A stretch of 64,000 bases of DNA from Siderastrea siderea (GCA_964030785.1 OZ034967.1:63270613-63334612), one strand, 5' to 3'. Shown: positions 9,520-23,400, numbered from the stretch's first letter. Notes: generated by a model from the letters alone, not told the origin. A program made the numbers and translations.

Positions 9520-11605
9520 ATGAGTAGTTCTTGGGCCAGCTTGTTACCGTCATCTCCCGCAACAACGAAGCACAAAGAGAAGAGACCGTCAAATTTGACG
9601 TTCCCAAATGACCGGACCGGGAAAGGCAAAAATAAGGCATGTTGGCGGATGGGCGATCAGGAAATTGCTCAAGGCAGAAAGAAAATATGCATGGGGAAAC
9701 ATCGCTACCCAAGACCAGTGAACCCTAGAGAAAGTGCAAGAATGTCTCAAACTGCGAGCTCATCGAGGAATCACTTTTTGTGCCATATGAGCAATTGCAA
9801 AGTATCACAAGCTACCCGGATACTCTAGAAGTGACGGAGTCGAGACAATTTCGCGAGAAAGGTTTAGTTCACATCTCAGATGCTTGTTTCCTGGTGTCTT
9901 TGCACATGGAACAGCTGAGGGTAGACCTCATGAATTCCACCAAACTTCAACAGCACAAGCAAGACCTTGTAAACAACGCCCATGAAGTGATGACCACGAA
10001 CAAAGAATTGGCAACTCTATGGAAAGCCTGCTTTTCTTCAAAGGATGTACTGAAAAAAAAGGCGAGTAGGATATTTTATCGTGACAGTCTTTATATTAAA
10101 TTCTTCTCGGAACTTTTTTTCATGAAGAATTGCATTAACTTAATTTAGGTTACGATGTCTGATACCCCCCTCCCTCGTCCCGATGTTTCCGTCCTGATGC
10201 TTTTCTTTGTAGGAAGAAATTGACAGCAGTTATCCAGAGGTATGTGAAGATGGGAGGATCCCAGTACCTCCGCGATTACAGAATGGCTCAATGCCTGAAG
10301 GAGACTGCAGAACTCAGAAAGCGGGTCTTGGAGAGAAACAAGAAGCACAACCAGAAAAGAGACAGTGTACCACTTCAGGTAAGACTGAAAGAAATCACTG
10401 GTCTCAGGCATGTGAGGTACCATTTATATTCTCATTTTGTCTCGTCGGTAATACATCCAACACATAACAAGGTTTTAATTTGTTCTGCATTGATTTTCCA
10501 GCATAACTCCAAAAGAATTAGAAATAATATAGAAAAAAGCAACAAAAGCAAGAAACCTAGATGTCTGATCCTCGGAGGAAAGATGATAATATAGCAGATT
10601 TTCAAAGAAGCATTCAATTGGGACCAGTCTAGCTTCTCCCTACCAATACACGAAAAGTTGACGCCACTGCAAATAGAACTGGATCCCCCCCCCCACCCCC
10701 TGCGTGTAGGCGGAACCACCTTGCAGAAGACGTACTGGACCAGAAAATGCTGTTCTTAATGCAGGTAAATAATGACACCAAATTTCTTTGACTATAATTA
10801 GACATAATGTTATAAAATTTATCCAGGTTAATTTAATGAGATATTTCAAGTCATCTGGAAATTTACACGAGAGTCAATGCTGGGAGTTATCAACATGCTT
10901 ATTCTTTAGTTATTACCTGTAAGTTTCTTTTTTAGAAAAAGAGGTGCTCTTCACTTTAAACTAGTGTCCTTTGCATAGTATGATACTGATTCTTCTATCA
11001 TGCATACTGTCATCTCGAAAGCAAACAAGCTACATGGACGACTTTTATTATTATTTAACGTAAATATTTCAACAACTGTTTAACATGTTTTTAGTCAATA
11101 ACAGAACTTCCAGAAGCATAAGCAGTCAACCAATGAAGAGGCAGCCTCATCTTTAGATTCTGTGATAAAATTACTGGCCCACACCTCCCAGATCATAGAG
11201 CTTTTCAATGACAAATGTCCAATCAGCAGCATACATGACCGCAGGCTAACCAAGTTACACAACTTTTACACCTTCATGCTGGCTTGGAAGGAGGAATGCA
11301 GCAAAGACCAAAGTAAGTTTGTTTCAAGCAAGCTTCGGTTTGACATTCAGTCTGTGCCTCGGATTCCGTTCAATGGTCGAAATAAATTAAAGAAATTCCC
11401 AGAATCGGTGATGAAACCCGCAATTGTTAATCAAGACTGTGTCGAGAACCATTTTTGTCAAGTTAGAACATGCAACGGGCAAAACAGCAACCCAACATAC
11501 AATCAACAGGAATCAACACAGAACTCAATTAGATTTGGACAGTCAGTTGTGAGGCGCAAAAGCAACACTGGAAAAGTAGACAGGAACAACCTTACATTGG
11601 ACTAA
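9520..11605 (+). CDS. Multi-exon gene of unknown function, frame broken at poly-C
   Basis: I do not recognise this protein with confidence. Proposed exons: 9729-10061 (donor AAG|GCGAGT; alternatively GTACTG after 10046), 10217-10378 (ends CAG|gtaaga), 10598-10764 (ends CAG|gtaaat) and 11105-11605 (stop TAA). The last junction and exons 2 and 4 stay in phase 0. Exon 3 is 167 nt and is one base short of frame: ten C's at 10685-10694 would need eleven for a continuous product. An ATG frame at 9520-9828 may supply the N-terminus but is offset from the next frame. The last exon reads SQIIELFNDKCPISSIHDRR and later LAWKEE...SKFVSSKLRFD, which resembles the C-terminal part of P-element/THAP9-type transposases. 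If so, this is a transposase relic or domesticated gene. The exon 2 product is basic and helical (ELRKRVLERNKKHNQKRD). Function unknown. Confidence 0.45.
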
Positions 11606-14197
11606 AGGTGTATTCCTTTTTATATCTTGGAAACAGAAAATAATTACTCAAGAAGTTACGACTTTCATAGAGTGGGACTTTTATTTATTTACGTGTTTAT
11701 TGAAAAACATTAAATCATACAATTTAACTACATCATTTCAATTAATTCTTCAATAAATTCAATTAATTCTTCAAAACAGGTGACTGTCACTTTGATCAAC
11801 TTAATTTTTAACGACTCTTGTGATAAATACAGAGCTCTATTTTAAAACGCAAACTTTCCACGCTATGAGGCAACAGAGGGATGTAACGGCTTGGCCGGAA
11901 GGAAGGCTGTTTGGGGAACTCGACGCGACGTGAGGAGATCGCGATGTGATCAACGAATGGCTTGCTTGTTTCGCCAAATGCTTATAACTGCACACGTAGA
12001 CTATAAAATATATACTATATTTAGATAAAACATAAATACCATGAGCTACGTGCTATTAATAAGGATAACGTTTTTCACCTTTTGTGATTCCTCTCTTAGA
12101 GACAAAACTGGATATTACGTGTAAACACTAAGTAATAAATACAAGAATCGAGTAAGTCTAGGTCTTTACTAAATACACACAGTGCAGTCAAACGTAGAGA
12201 GATAACTTGCTGTTGTTCGAAAAAGTTAAAAAAGAACGGGAATACAAAACGTTTTATCAGGAAAACAAAACCTCAGTTTTGTCCACGCCAAGTGTACATT
12301 ATTTACAAGTACAATAAATGTGGTTTTAAAATGAGCCTAATGCAATACTTCTATTCAAGAAAGCAGTTAAAATCATCTGAAATAATCCTCTAGTGACAGC
12401 ATTCCTTTCTTTCCCTTTCGATTGCCGCGCTGCATGGCGGGATACATGGCCGCATGATGAGGCTACGAGGGAAAGGAAGGACTATAAATAGTTCTACTTT
12501 TATCTCCGTCTTTGTAAAGTGTATGACAAAAGTGATATAGCTTTCTATGACGGCACTGGTTGCTGTGTATAATCCTTTCGTTAACCTTGGAGGCAATCCA
12601 ATACCACGAAATGAACAGTGAAGGACTTGAGATAGGAAGCGTCTTAAGAAAGCGTCTTACGTTTTAGAGAAAAGGAAGCAAAACAACTTCCACTACATCA
12701 CAAACGTTTACAATATAATGTATGTCTGTTCTAAATGCCTTGAACACGTGCTGTTCTCGCAGAGACCGCGTGACCACGAACGTACAAAAAGACCATCATG
12801 TCAAGTACAATGAAGTATCCACGCTTAAACACTTGTGTTTGATGACACGTCCTCCATATGAAACAGTTTCCGAGGCTCTGAGCCACGTTTCTTTTTACAC
12901 ACAATTTACCACACACACGAGTTTCAACCGTAACACATGACGACCTTGTTGAAGGAGACGAAAATTCCTCGGTTTGGTTTACTGAGCAAAACAAAAGAAA
13001 ACAAGAATGGGAGTCAATATTCAGAGAGATCCGTCCTAAACACCTACACCACATATCATAGGTTTTTCTCCCGCTGTCTCCTCTGCAGGAGACGTTTGGG
13101 TTGTCACGCATTAGGCTTCCTGCACACTACTTGGTGGAGGAAAACGTTGCGTGACGACCGGATTGAGGGCTGCGAAGGAGGACACTTCTGAGCACTGTAA
13201 ACAGATATGTCTTTCAAAACGGTTATCTACCACTTGAAGCCACTACTTTGTGGTATTATTTGAAGCGAAAACAAGTGAGTATCAAATAGAGTCATTGTAC
13301 AAACACAAACAACAGTAAGTTCTGTAAAAACGGCACTAGCGGGGAAACAAAACCAGGGTTTGTGAAAGCCACGAGGACCAGACCTTTATCAATCTTAGCT
13401 TCATTTGAATGGTTTCTTTTCGCTGGATCTTAAAGGCTGGCTTTGAATGGCTTTCTCGCGCATTGTGAAGATACTCACAGTCACGGAAGAAACAAAGGAA
13501 TCGTTTATTTTTCAACTTTTGCGATTCAAGAAAAATCTAACCGCTTCGCACTGCGTGCTATATCGTTTTTCGGGTGAAATTTGCTCCTTAAGCAATGGAT
13601 TTTTTTCTAGAGAATCAACTAAAACTGGTCAAAGTCGTCACGTCAAGTGATACCACGAGCCAAGGTCTGCTAGTTTTCATGTCTGATATTTAACTTTGCT
13701 TACCAGGAAAACAATCTTTGTCCATTTAGAGATCCGTCGTGCTTTCCCTCTGAAAAGAAATGAAAGAGGAAAGGCGCATTTGTTTCGGTAACAAAACAAG
13801 CGAGGAGTAACTCAATTTTGCCACGGAGAATTACGTCTAACCAGGTGTGATATACGGTGACATCAAGCTAAACACAAAACTTGTCCTGACTAGTTAACGG
13901 TAGTTTTAAGGACGGCAAATTACCATGTCAAAAGAAATTCTCGCCATCATTTTAAAAGAGCGAAAAAGGAATTTCGCTTATTTATTATTGTTTTTTGAAG
14001 AACAGTTCAACAAATCTCCCATTTTGCAAAAATTTAGTTTAGAGAAACTCATAATGGCCCTTCCAAAATTGCAAAATGCTATGTTGGAAAAATTTCATGT
14101 AACAGGGAGATTCTAATTATTATATGGACTAAAACGGTTAAATTTAAGCTGTGGCAACCCTTTTAATTTTCACTAATTTAGGACTAGTGACAATTTT
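11606..14197. other. Intergenic, no gene recognised
   Basis: AATAAA-like signals near 11750 could end the preceding plus-strand gene. A 20-bp direct duplication (TTCAATTAATTCTTCAA) occurs at about 11737-11775. The remaining short frames on both strands show no family I know. The missing last exon of the CAP-Gly gene (minus strand) should lie in this stretch if it exists, but I could not find it. Confidence 0.4.
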
Positions 14198-14399
14198 GAC
14201 CCTTTAGACCTATAAAACGGTGACGAAGATGAAAGTCTCTTTACATTATCACTACCTGTTCACCAAGGAAAAGATGTCTTAATATTTAGACAAATTCTCC
14301 TTACTAGTTCCATAAGAAATGTATGGAAAACAGAAAGGAGAACATACATTTTTATACCAGGGATAACAATTTTTTTTGGATAGAAAAATAAAGGGTTAA
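14198..14399. repeat. Diverged MITE, GACCCTTTAGACC...AAAGGGTTAAG ends
   Basis: Its ends are inverted copies of the TTAACCCTTTA type seen at 3517-3723. Its interior shares words with that copy in the same order (gatgaccaa/caccaagga, atgtctt, gacaaattctc, actagt, ggagaacat). About 200 bp, non-coding. Confidence 0.65.
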
Positions 14400-14460
14400 G
14401 GCAGACACCACCCTTATAAACCAACAATTCGACGCTTAAAAATACTTTAGTGAATACAAT

Positions 14461-17400
14461 TTATCCCACAAGATTACATCCTTGAGTGCGACACAAATAA
14501 ATCACGAATAGACGGCCTTGACAAAAGCTTGCCTTCTTCAGACCCGCCTTACCTTGACCAGGTCCCAGTTCGATTCCGATAAACGTATCATGGCGGCCTG
14601 GAATCGGCCCGACATACTTTACAATCCCGCGGCCAATCTGCCCTCGTGACCTAGTTACCAGTACCTCCATCCCTAACTGAATGTCACTGCTCGACCTGGG
14701 CGCAAAGGGCTTGGAGAACAGCTTGGTGGGTACAGACTGGTATGTAGTGGTTGTTGGTAGCGGTGAATTGGAAGAGTAACTTGACGAGGAGGTGGAATGG
14801 CGGCCAACATCACGTAAAGACTGAGAGTACGGTGACGACTTGGAATGCTGGGAAGACTGATGGTCATCCTTGTCTCTGTATACATCATGGAGGGAGCCTG
14901 CTGCTATACAAAATAAAAGAATGAAGTAAAACGTAACACCTCCTGACAGTACCTTTCAAACCTCAACTTACTCGTTTCCTTTTAGAAGATGTAATTTTGC
15001 TTTTTATGATTGACCACATGTGATAATTTCAGTTTTCGATTTGTGCACACTCGCTTGTATAAATTAGCCAAAATACAATATGTCAACCTCCTATGTTTTT
15101 GACATGAGATAAACAAATTGTTGTTACTGTTATTTATGGTTGCCATTGAACTTATTGAATTGTTACTTTTTTTGTACTTATGTTAAGAAAGTCTCGTAAA
15201 TATTCCGCCCTTTCTACTCGGGGAATGAGGGCTTCACTGTATGTATTTACCTCCATGATATGAATGTGGCCTTCGTCTCCGCCCAGTGCCCCTATCATGC
15301 TGTTGATACAGAGAGGAGACTGGGCTGTTAGCAATGTAGACATGATCCCACGAAACAACTGACGAGGAAGAAGACTCCGAACTCTGCGTGCGCCACCTTG
15401 GCAACGGCGCATGCTCCAAATCATCTGACAAGTCACTTTCTTCACCTAAAGACCCCCCACGGTGCCTCGGTACCGTGCCTCTGCCGCTGACTGGATCATG
15501 CGTGAGCCTGTCTTGCACAGATAAATCTGATGAGCCCACTGCTCTCTTAGTGTCTGATCTAGATGAGCCGTAACCGTTCATTATAAGGGGAGAAGATACA
15601 CCAAAGTCATGCGATCGGGTGTAATCTGTATCCAACGAACTAAACCGAGTTGTGCCGAGCCCGGAGGAGTCGCCTCTCATGGCAAAGCTAACAGTCTTTG
15701 CGACGGGTTCAAGATCTCCGTACCTGTGTTTGTCATACGCAGAGTATTTGTCGAACTTCCTAGACAAGTCCGTCTCGCTTCTGGCCTTGCTGATTCTTGA
15801 CCCATTTCTGCTTGTTATAGTCTTCATAGTGTCTATTTCCTGCTGTGCTTGCTTGAGTTGTTTTTGAAGGTTTTTGTTCTCCTTCTCCAGCCTTCTCACG
15901 TGCTGCTCCAGTGTATTTTGGGTAACTTGCAGCTCGATGATTTTTGCTTCGTCTCTGGCTCGATGAGCTCTGGATAATTCCAGATTTCTACGCCGCAAAT
16001 CTGACACCTAAAAACGCAAAATTGAAATCAGTTACACGCCCTTCTGTTCATAATACAACAGACGACGAGAGCAAAGGAAATCATCAACCAGGGAACTGAT
16101 TGCACTATTATATAAGGGAACGTAAACACAGGTGTTAGTCAAACTTCCAGTTGCCGACCGTAGCTCAAGAACGCCCGTGCTTCAGTCACGGACGTCAACT
16201 GAGAGGTTGCATGTTTTCTTTGTTGCCTTGTTTTTGCCCCTCACCAAAGGCTGGGAAATTTAGTTTTGGTGTCTGATGGCTTGTCATTATGGACCTTGAA
16301 ACATTCAACTTCCGGTTTGTGTTCATGGTTCTCAAAGGGTCTGTCCTGGACGTCACGGACGGTCACCGGAATCAAGTGTTGTCTTTGAACGAGCACTTCT
16401 CCCTCAAACCCGAATAGGAAAGCTGTTGCTTTGATGACTGTGGCTTGACAGGCTGAGCCGGGTCAGAACACACCGAGGAAAACAATTGACTCCCATTCGT
16501 GACGTCCACAACGTCAACATTCTCGTTGCTTACGGTCCCCTACATACACACCGCCCCCTGGATATGAGCAAGGGCGCGCTCTTATAGGCTACCTACTAAC
16601 AGGCAATCATCTTATATCCTGCAAGTACAGAAGTCGCTTAAAAAGGGCAAAAACATGCTTCTTTTGACGGAAAACTATGTTGTCTATACATTTCGCGTCG
16701 TACATGGGTTTGTAGCCAGCTTGGCGCTGCCGCGGGTCGGTATTGTGAATTTTTGGGTGGGAGTGTGCCGCTGGGACTCTGAAACCCATGTGCAGCTGCA
16801 TTTTGCTACTCTATTCTACACTAGACGCCAAAAACACCTACTCCATTCCAGACTCCCTGAGTATCTATTCCTATTCCACACCACTGGTCAGTTTTCCGAT
16901 AAATGACACCCTATTCTAGACCAAATCTCTCTGGTTTTTATACCTCATCCCAGACTAAACAGCTTAAAAACCATACCATCTGCAGCGCGGCTGCGTGCTT
17001 CGTTGATAATGACTCAATTTCGTGCAATAACTGTTTCATGTAACATCAAATTCTTCAAACTGTACCGCGCTGCACTGTACATGTACTGTTTAGTGCGACT
17101 ACACAACAGACCTGTTGTTGGAGATCGGAGTTGAGCCTGTTCATGTCTTCCAGTCTCAGTTCATTCACCGTCTTCAAACTCTCCTGCTCGTCTTTCAACT
17201 GCTGATTGGTTCTCTCCAGGCCCCTGACGGATTCCTGCAGTGTACGTATTTGCTCGTCTTTCTTCTGCAAATTTGTGTTGAGATCCAACACTGTCTGTTC
17301 CATCGCCTCTAATTTGACGTCATCTTGTTTGGTTAAGTTGGCTACGGTCTGATTAAAAAAGATAATCAGTCAATCAATTAATAAATTGAAAATAGAACGT

Positions 17401-20400
17401 TTACGGTGTGTGTTACGCCACGAACAACACTGTTAAAAACAAGGCAGAGTGTTTTAAAATTCTATCACAACTGATCCTAGTTTTACTACTCGCTTCGATA
17501 AGCACTTTGCTATTTGTGCATGTTAATGCTGAAGTTGCATTTGGTAAGTTGGATTAAACTGACACTATTTCGTAATTTTGAAGAGAAAAGAAAGCTTTAC
17601 TTGTAAAAAGGGACAATGTGTTGTACAAGTCACCTCAATGCTCAAGATTTGTTGTTCAAGATCCTCATTCCTGGCCTTGACCCTCCTAAGCTCTGCTTCA
17701 TAATGAGCTGCTCGCTGCCTCAGCTCCCTGGCAAAAGTGTCCCTTTCCTGTCTGAGTACCTCTGCCTCTGAGGAAGGACCCTCTGGGAATGAACCTCTCT
17801 CCCCAGTCACTGCTGCAAATGCACTGCCACGGCTTGGAATAACTGATTCACGAGGCAAAGGAGGAGACGTGACATGGGGTGGGGAATGCACTGGCCGACT
17901 GTGCACTGATGAAGCTGGACTTTGTCCTGTAGATGCCCTGCTTGAGCCACCCTGCGATGTTAACGCTGGTTGATCTGCTGAGCGTCCTCTGCCTGAGGTT
18001 CTATGTCTTGAGCTGTGGGTAAATGATGTGATATCTTCACTTTCTCGATGGTTCACCCTTGAAGCTGTTGATGGCATTACAGGAGTAGTATTAGTATGGG
18101 AGGGCACTCCGGAACGTGGTGGTGTCTCTGCAAGGAATTCTGAAGGACGTTCAGTACCAGATGTTCTGTGTTTTGGAGTGTGCACTGAAGGTGTACTTTT
18201 CTCACTGTTGCGATGATGTAACTGTGATGATGGCACCACAGGAGGGGAAGCTACCTCAGATCCAGCTCCTCGCCTGTAAGCCGTCTCCAAAAGAAGCTCT
18301 GTAGGGCTTCCTCTGACTGATGTCATATGCCTTGGACTATCTGCTGAAGATGTGCTATGCTCACTTTCTCTACGTCCTGTTGACGGCAGTGCAGGTGGAA
18401 TAGGTGCTGCTGATCCTGTATGGGAGGAGACCTGTGGTGTCGTTTGCCTATGTGCTGTCTCCATGAGGAGCTCTGTTGGACTTCCGCCACCAGATGATCT
18501 ATGTCTTGGACTCTGCAGTGAAGGAGTGCTATGCTCACTTGCTTGATGATTCAAATGTGAACTTGCTGAGTGCTCCACAAGAGGACTAACTGCTGCAGAT
18601 CCCCCATGAGAGGAGAGTAAAGGAGTGTTCCTCTGGCTCGAGTGTCTGCTGACATCCTGACGATGCGGTAAATCGACCATACCTATCCCTCCTTGAGGTC
18701 GAACACTGCTGCTATGATTGGACCCTGTGGGGCTCTGTCTATGAACAGGGGAGACTGGAGACTCCTCTGCACCTGAAAGGGGACCACGAGGACTCCCCAG
18801 AGTTGTCAGCAGACCTGCTGTAGCAGGAATAGTGCCACCCAGGCTCTGGGGTCTCAGAGGAAGTTGTACTTGAGTGTGCAGAGACCCAGGGGGACTCCCT
18901 CTGGAAACCAACGGCGCCCCTGTATCAGACTGGCTGGGACCTCTCGGTGACATTATAGGAGATGGTAATCCAGAGGAAAATAGTGAACTACTTTGAACAG
19001 AACCCGCAGGGCTGTGTCTTTGTGGAGGAGTGGTAAATCCATGGTCGGCTAGCAACCCATCTTGTTCAGTAGTCACAGGAACTGTGACTGTATCAAGGAC
19101 TGAGCCCAGAGGACTGGCTCTAGAACCTGATTGGGTGTGTTCTGTAGGCTGCACTTCATTTGTAGCATCTAAATCCCTGCCTGGAGTGAACTGAAGGGAA
19201 CTGGACGGTGGAACAGTTGAATTTTCTTCATTAACAGTGACTGGTGTAGGGCTCTGACGTAATATGGCTTCAACTATCAAGGGACTTACAACGAAGTCTT
19301 GTCTAGCTTTTCCCTCATTGGGCAGTCTGTGGACATGAAGACACAGGATAATCAGTGTAACAGCATTTACAGACGTCCTCATAAATTGTTGATTCTATCG
19401 GTTAATAATCCCACTCACATGTATCTCAGCGATCACAAACTATAGTAAGCCCAAGTGGAACGGCGGGGACCAAATTCACAGGAAATATTAGTGGATTGCA
19501 CCAACACTGCTAACGTTGAATTTAGTGTTGACCCGAAGGTTTTATTCCATGGTTGATGAATTTACCGCTATTTGCACGCACTTTAGTCAAATGGCTGCGA
19601 AGGACGCGTGCAGATAGCTGAGAAATCATTAAACGTGAACTTTGGCAAGAAAATTTCACACTCGAGCAATCTTCTCGCTTCTGATTGGTTCTTTAACAAT
19701 GTTATGAAATAATATTGATTGCGTACTCGCTACAGCGTGCACAGGTGAAAAAACAGCATTTAGATTCATGAGCATGTGCTAAACCGTGAACCCTTCCCTT
19801 TAAAAGGGGGGGGATCCAAGTTGTTACAGAACATTGCTATCTCTCCATGGTTGGTTGTAAAACATTGTTCCAGTCACTGAGATGGTCACTTAATCAATTT
19901 TTGCAATTTTGATTTCAATAAAAATATGTGCAGAAGGTCTCAGTACTAGAAAATAATTCACTAACCTATTAGGACTGTCCCTTGACACTCGGCTGTCATG
20001 CTCACTATGACTACTGGGAACTGGAGAGAAGGTTGAAGGCCGTGCAATGGCATCCTCTGCTTCATTATCTGCCAGGAAAAAACACATTGCAACTTAAGAG
20101 CACTGCTGTGTATTTTTCAGCTGCAACAATGAAATTTAAGATATATACCACTCTGAACACCAGCTCCTCCACCATCAGTAAGTGACAGCACATCACTTTC
20201 ACCAGACAGGTCTACTGGTCTATGCTCTGTCTTGTGCCCTGGCGGCAGTTCATCTCTGTGACTAGGTGGGGTACCGAGTCTGGGAGGTCCGTCACTTTCG
20301 GACACTTCCACTGGTTGGCTCTCCGCATCACGTCTCGGGAGCAGTTCTTCTCTGTGATTTGGTGGGGTAGTTAGTGTAGGAGGCTCATCATCTTCAGATA

Positions 20401-23400
20401 CGTCTACCGGTCGGCTCTCTGTATCATGTCTTGGTAGCATCTCCTCTCTGTGACTGGGTGGGGTACTTAGTCTGGGAGGTTCCTCATCTTCAGACAGGTC
20501 CACTGATGGGCTCCCTGTCTCACGACCTGGCATCAGCTCTGCTGTGTGATCTATGGGGGTACCCAGGATGGGAGGCTCACCATCTTGTTGACCTGCAAGG
20601 GCACTTAAGTCTGTTTCTGACATCACAGGTGACTGCACTCCACTTCCTGGAACCCAAGATGGCTCACCATGGCTCAGCTGGGCACAAACAAAGTAGGTTT
20701 TAGTTCTCAAAATAAGAAGTCACAAGGTGACCAAAGGTTTGATTTATAACAGTCATCAACCTCACTTTACTTGCTTGGCCTAAAGATGACCGAAGGTGAC
20801 AGAGATAGTGCAGAAAATTACCAATGATGACTATGTTTGTTGGAGAATAATTTTGCCTACGTGCATAGGCCTTGGTCAAGATATGAATTTTCGGCTTGCA
20901 CAACATTTACTAAAAAACAAACAAATGAGAATTTGTTCATGTGAAAAAATAAAAATTGTCAGCTGCATTTAAAAGAAACTTAACTAATACATAACGATAG
21001 CATTTTCAGTCATGACTGACTTACAACAATAGCTATATACATCAGTGATTCTAATCTGGTCTAGGTCTCGTAAAAGAAACAATTTGTCATTTGCTAACTC
21101 CAAAACTGGACTTGACTTCACAGTTCATTTGATTTGCAGAATGAATATAAGCGAAATTATATTTTGTACATTTTTAATGCAGAACATATTTTCACTTTAT
21201 AATGTGATACCTCTTTCAAGTGCAAAATTGCCAGTAAAATCTTATACTGGCAACTGTCAAGAGTTACTAAGAATGATTGAAATGGTTTATGGAATAAAAT
21301 TGAAAAAAAGTTTAAACACTTTTGACACATGTTTCACCAAAATATCAGAAAATATTCTTTCCAACTTACAGTAAGGCAAAATAAATGGCATAAATTCAAT
21401 CAGCAGAAAACTTTCTTGTTTAGATGTGATTAAAAATTATCACAGTTTAGCACACAGAAGCAAACTTCAGCTAATTTTTAATATACATCTTGTGAACCTG
21501 CTTTTAACAGTGGTGAAAATCCTCCTAGATTTGAAATATAAACTGAAAACAGAAACATTATCCTTCTCACACTCCAGGTTTGTTGAACATGCATTTAGAT
21601 TATTTTTAGACAACAAAGGAGGAACAGATGTTTTGATTGAAACATGCTTTAGTTGACATTGTTTATGAAAACTGAGCAATAACAAACTTATTTGAGATGA
21701 ATTGAGAATATATTTATACAAGGAAGAATTTATCAAACAATATTCATTAACTGTATATCATCATGAATTATTCAAACATTCAAATCTTCTTTGCTTGAAG
21801 ATTGCCTGTGTCAACTAAGTAAAAAGTTCAATGACATATTACATTTTTGAGAAACACACATACCAATAACTATTAATTTATAATAACCATAGTCAAGAGG
21901 ACTGAAGGGTTTTAATTTTCAACATCACAGGACACTGAACAGAATCATCAATATTTAATTGCAGGATGTCTAAATAAACTTTGGCACACAACATAATTAT
22001 GTGCAGTGAATCAATATAATAGTTGAACAACCAAGTTGAAATAAAATTTAGCTAAATTGTAGTAAAGATTTCTTTATTTAAAGAGCAGTGATTAATAAGG
22101 CAATAGGAAAAGTCAGGTCACAATCTCACATGTTTCGCAAGGCAGACCCACAAAGGGGAGGAGGGGGTTCTCCCTTGTACAACCTACGCTGTATACAGAT
22201 ACGTGCTGCCACAAGGGACAGTTTTTGAGCTGTTTTGGCCTGAAAATGGATCATGGACTTTAACCATTTTTGTCTGAAAGTCTGAAAATGGCTATGGATT
22301 TCACAGACCAGGTTTGAAAATGCCTTTGAGTATGGATTTTACAGACCAGGACTGAAAAAATGGGTATGAATCTTACAGACCAGATCTGAAAATGGGTAAG
22401 GATTTTAGATAAGAGGTCTGAAAATGGGTATGGATTTTGTAGGGGAGGTCTGAAAATGGGTATGGGTACAGAGGGAAGGTTGGAAAATGGGTATTGATTT
22501 TAGGGGGGAGGTTGGAAAATGGGTATAAGGAGTAGGGATTGGAGAAATGGCAGCACTCCCCCACCAAAAAATTCTGAGGAGTATCCCCTCCCCTCCCCCT
22601 CCCCTGGAAGGTAGTTTTCTCATTATGGCCATAACCTTGTGCTGTTCTGTAGCATGAAGCAACTAACGATGCTAACGATCTGTTGGGGTCATCTTCTTGC
22701 ATTCTGATTGGCTACTTGAAATTTTTGAATGCAGTTAAAAGGCCAAAAAATATTCATTTACATGAAGTCCTTAGTGGATCCTGCTTCCTCCACCCCACCC
22801 CTCCCCCCTAACCAAGGTTTTTTTTTCTCAAAAGCAGCTCTTCATTTTCACATGACTCAGGTAATCCTGCCTCATCCCTCCCCCCCCCCCCCACATCCCT
22901 GAACCCAAGGTTTTCTTTTTTTTTTGTTCAAAAGCAGCCCTTCACTTTTGCCTGACTTAGAAAACAACAAAAAAAAAGCAAAACATTTTTGGCTGCATCT
23001 GCTGACTATCGCATCTTTCCTGAGCAGACATCTTATTGTCTCAATGATAATTATTTATCTCACAAACATCACCAAAGAGTTGTCAGTGACATACCTGGTG
23101 CTGTAGCAGCTCCCTGTAAAGTGGACTCATTTCATTTGATGTATCACTAAGTCGCTCTCTTGATTCCATGTCTATAAAGAATAATACCAATCACCACCTT
23201 TCACCAATCAAATTCCATACACTTTTCACCTTGAGCAGTTCCAGCAAATATCCATGCCTCCCCCCCCAACCGGAAAGTTTTTGTTTCGCACTGTCCCTCC
23301 CCCACACCTTGCTTCTAAAATTTTGGCTTTTAAGTTGCCCCTTCCCCTAGGAATTTCTGATGACCTTTCATGGGGTTGGTATGGATTTTTTCTGGAACTA

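Noticed and set aside
10213..10378. Alternative frame of the second exon of the 9520-11605 gene, starting EEIDSSYPEV
   Set aside because: It is open, but it ends in a phase that gives stops when joined to the following exons. The frame starting KLTAVIQRYVK keeps phase through to the last exon.
12731..13191. Overlapping reading frames on both strands
   Set aside because: No domain recognised on either strand, and neither supplies the second half of the CAP-Gly domain. Treated as chance frames.
21045..21374. 109-codon plus-strand frame
   Set aside because: AT-driven, inside an intron of the minus-strand gene, no family resemblance.
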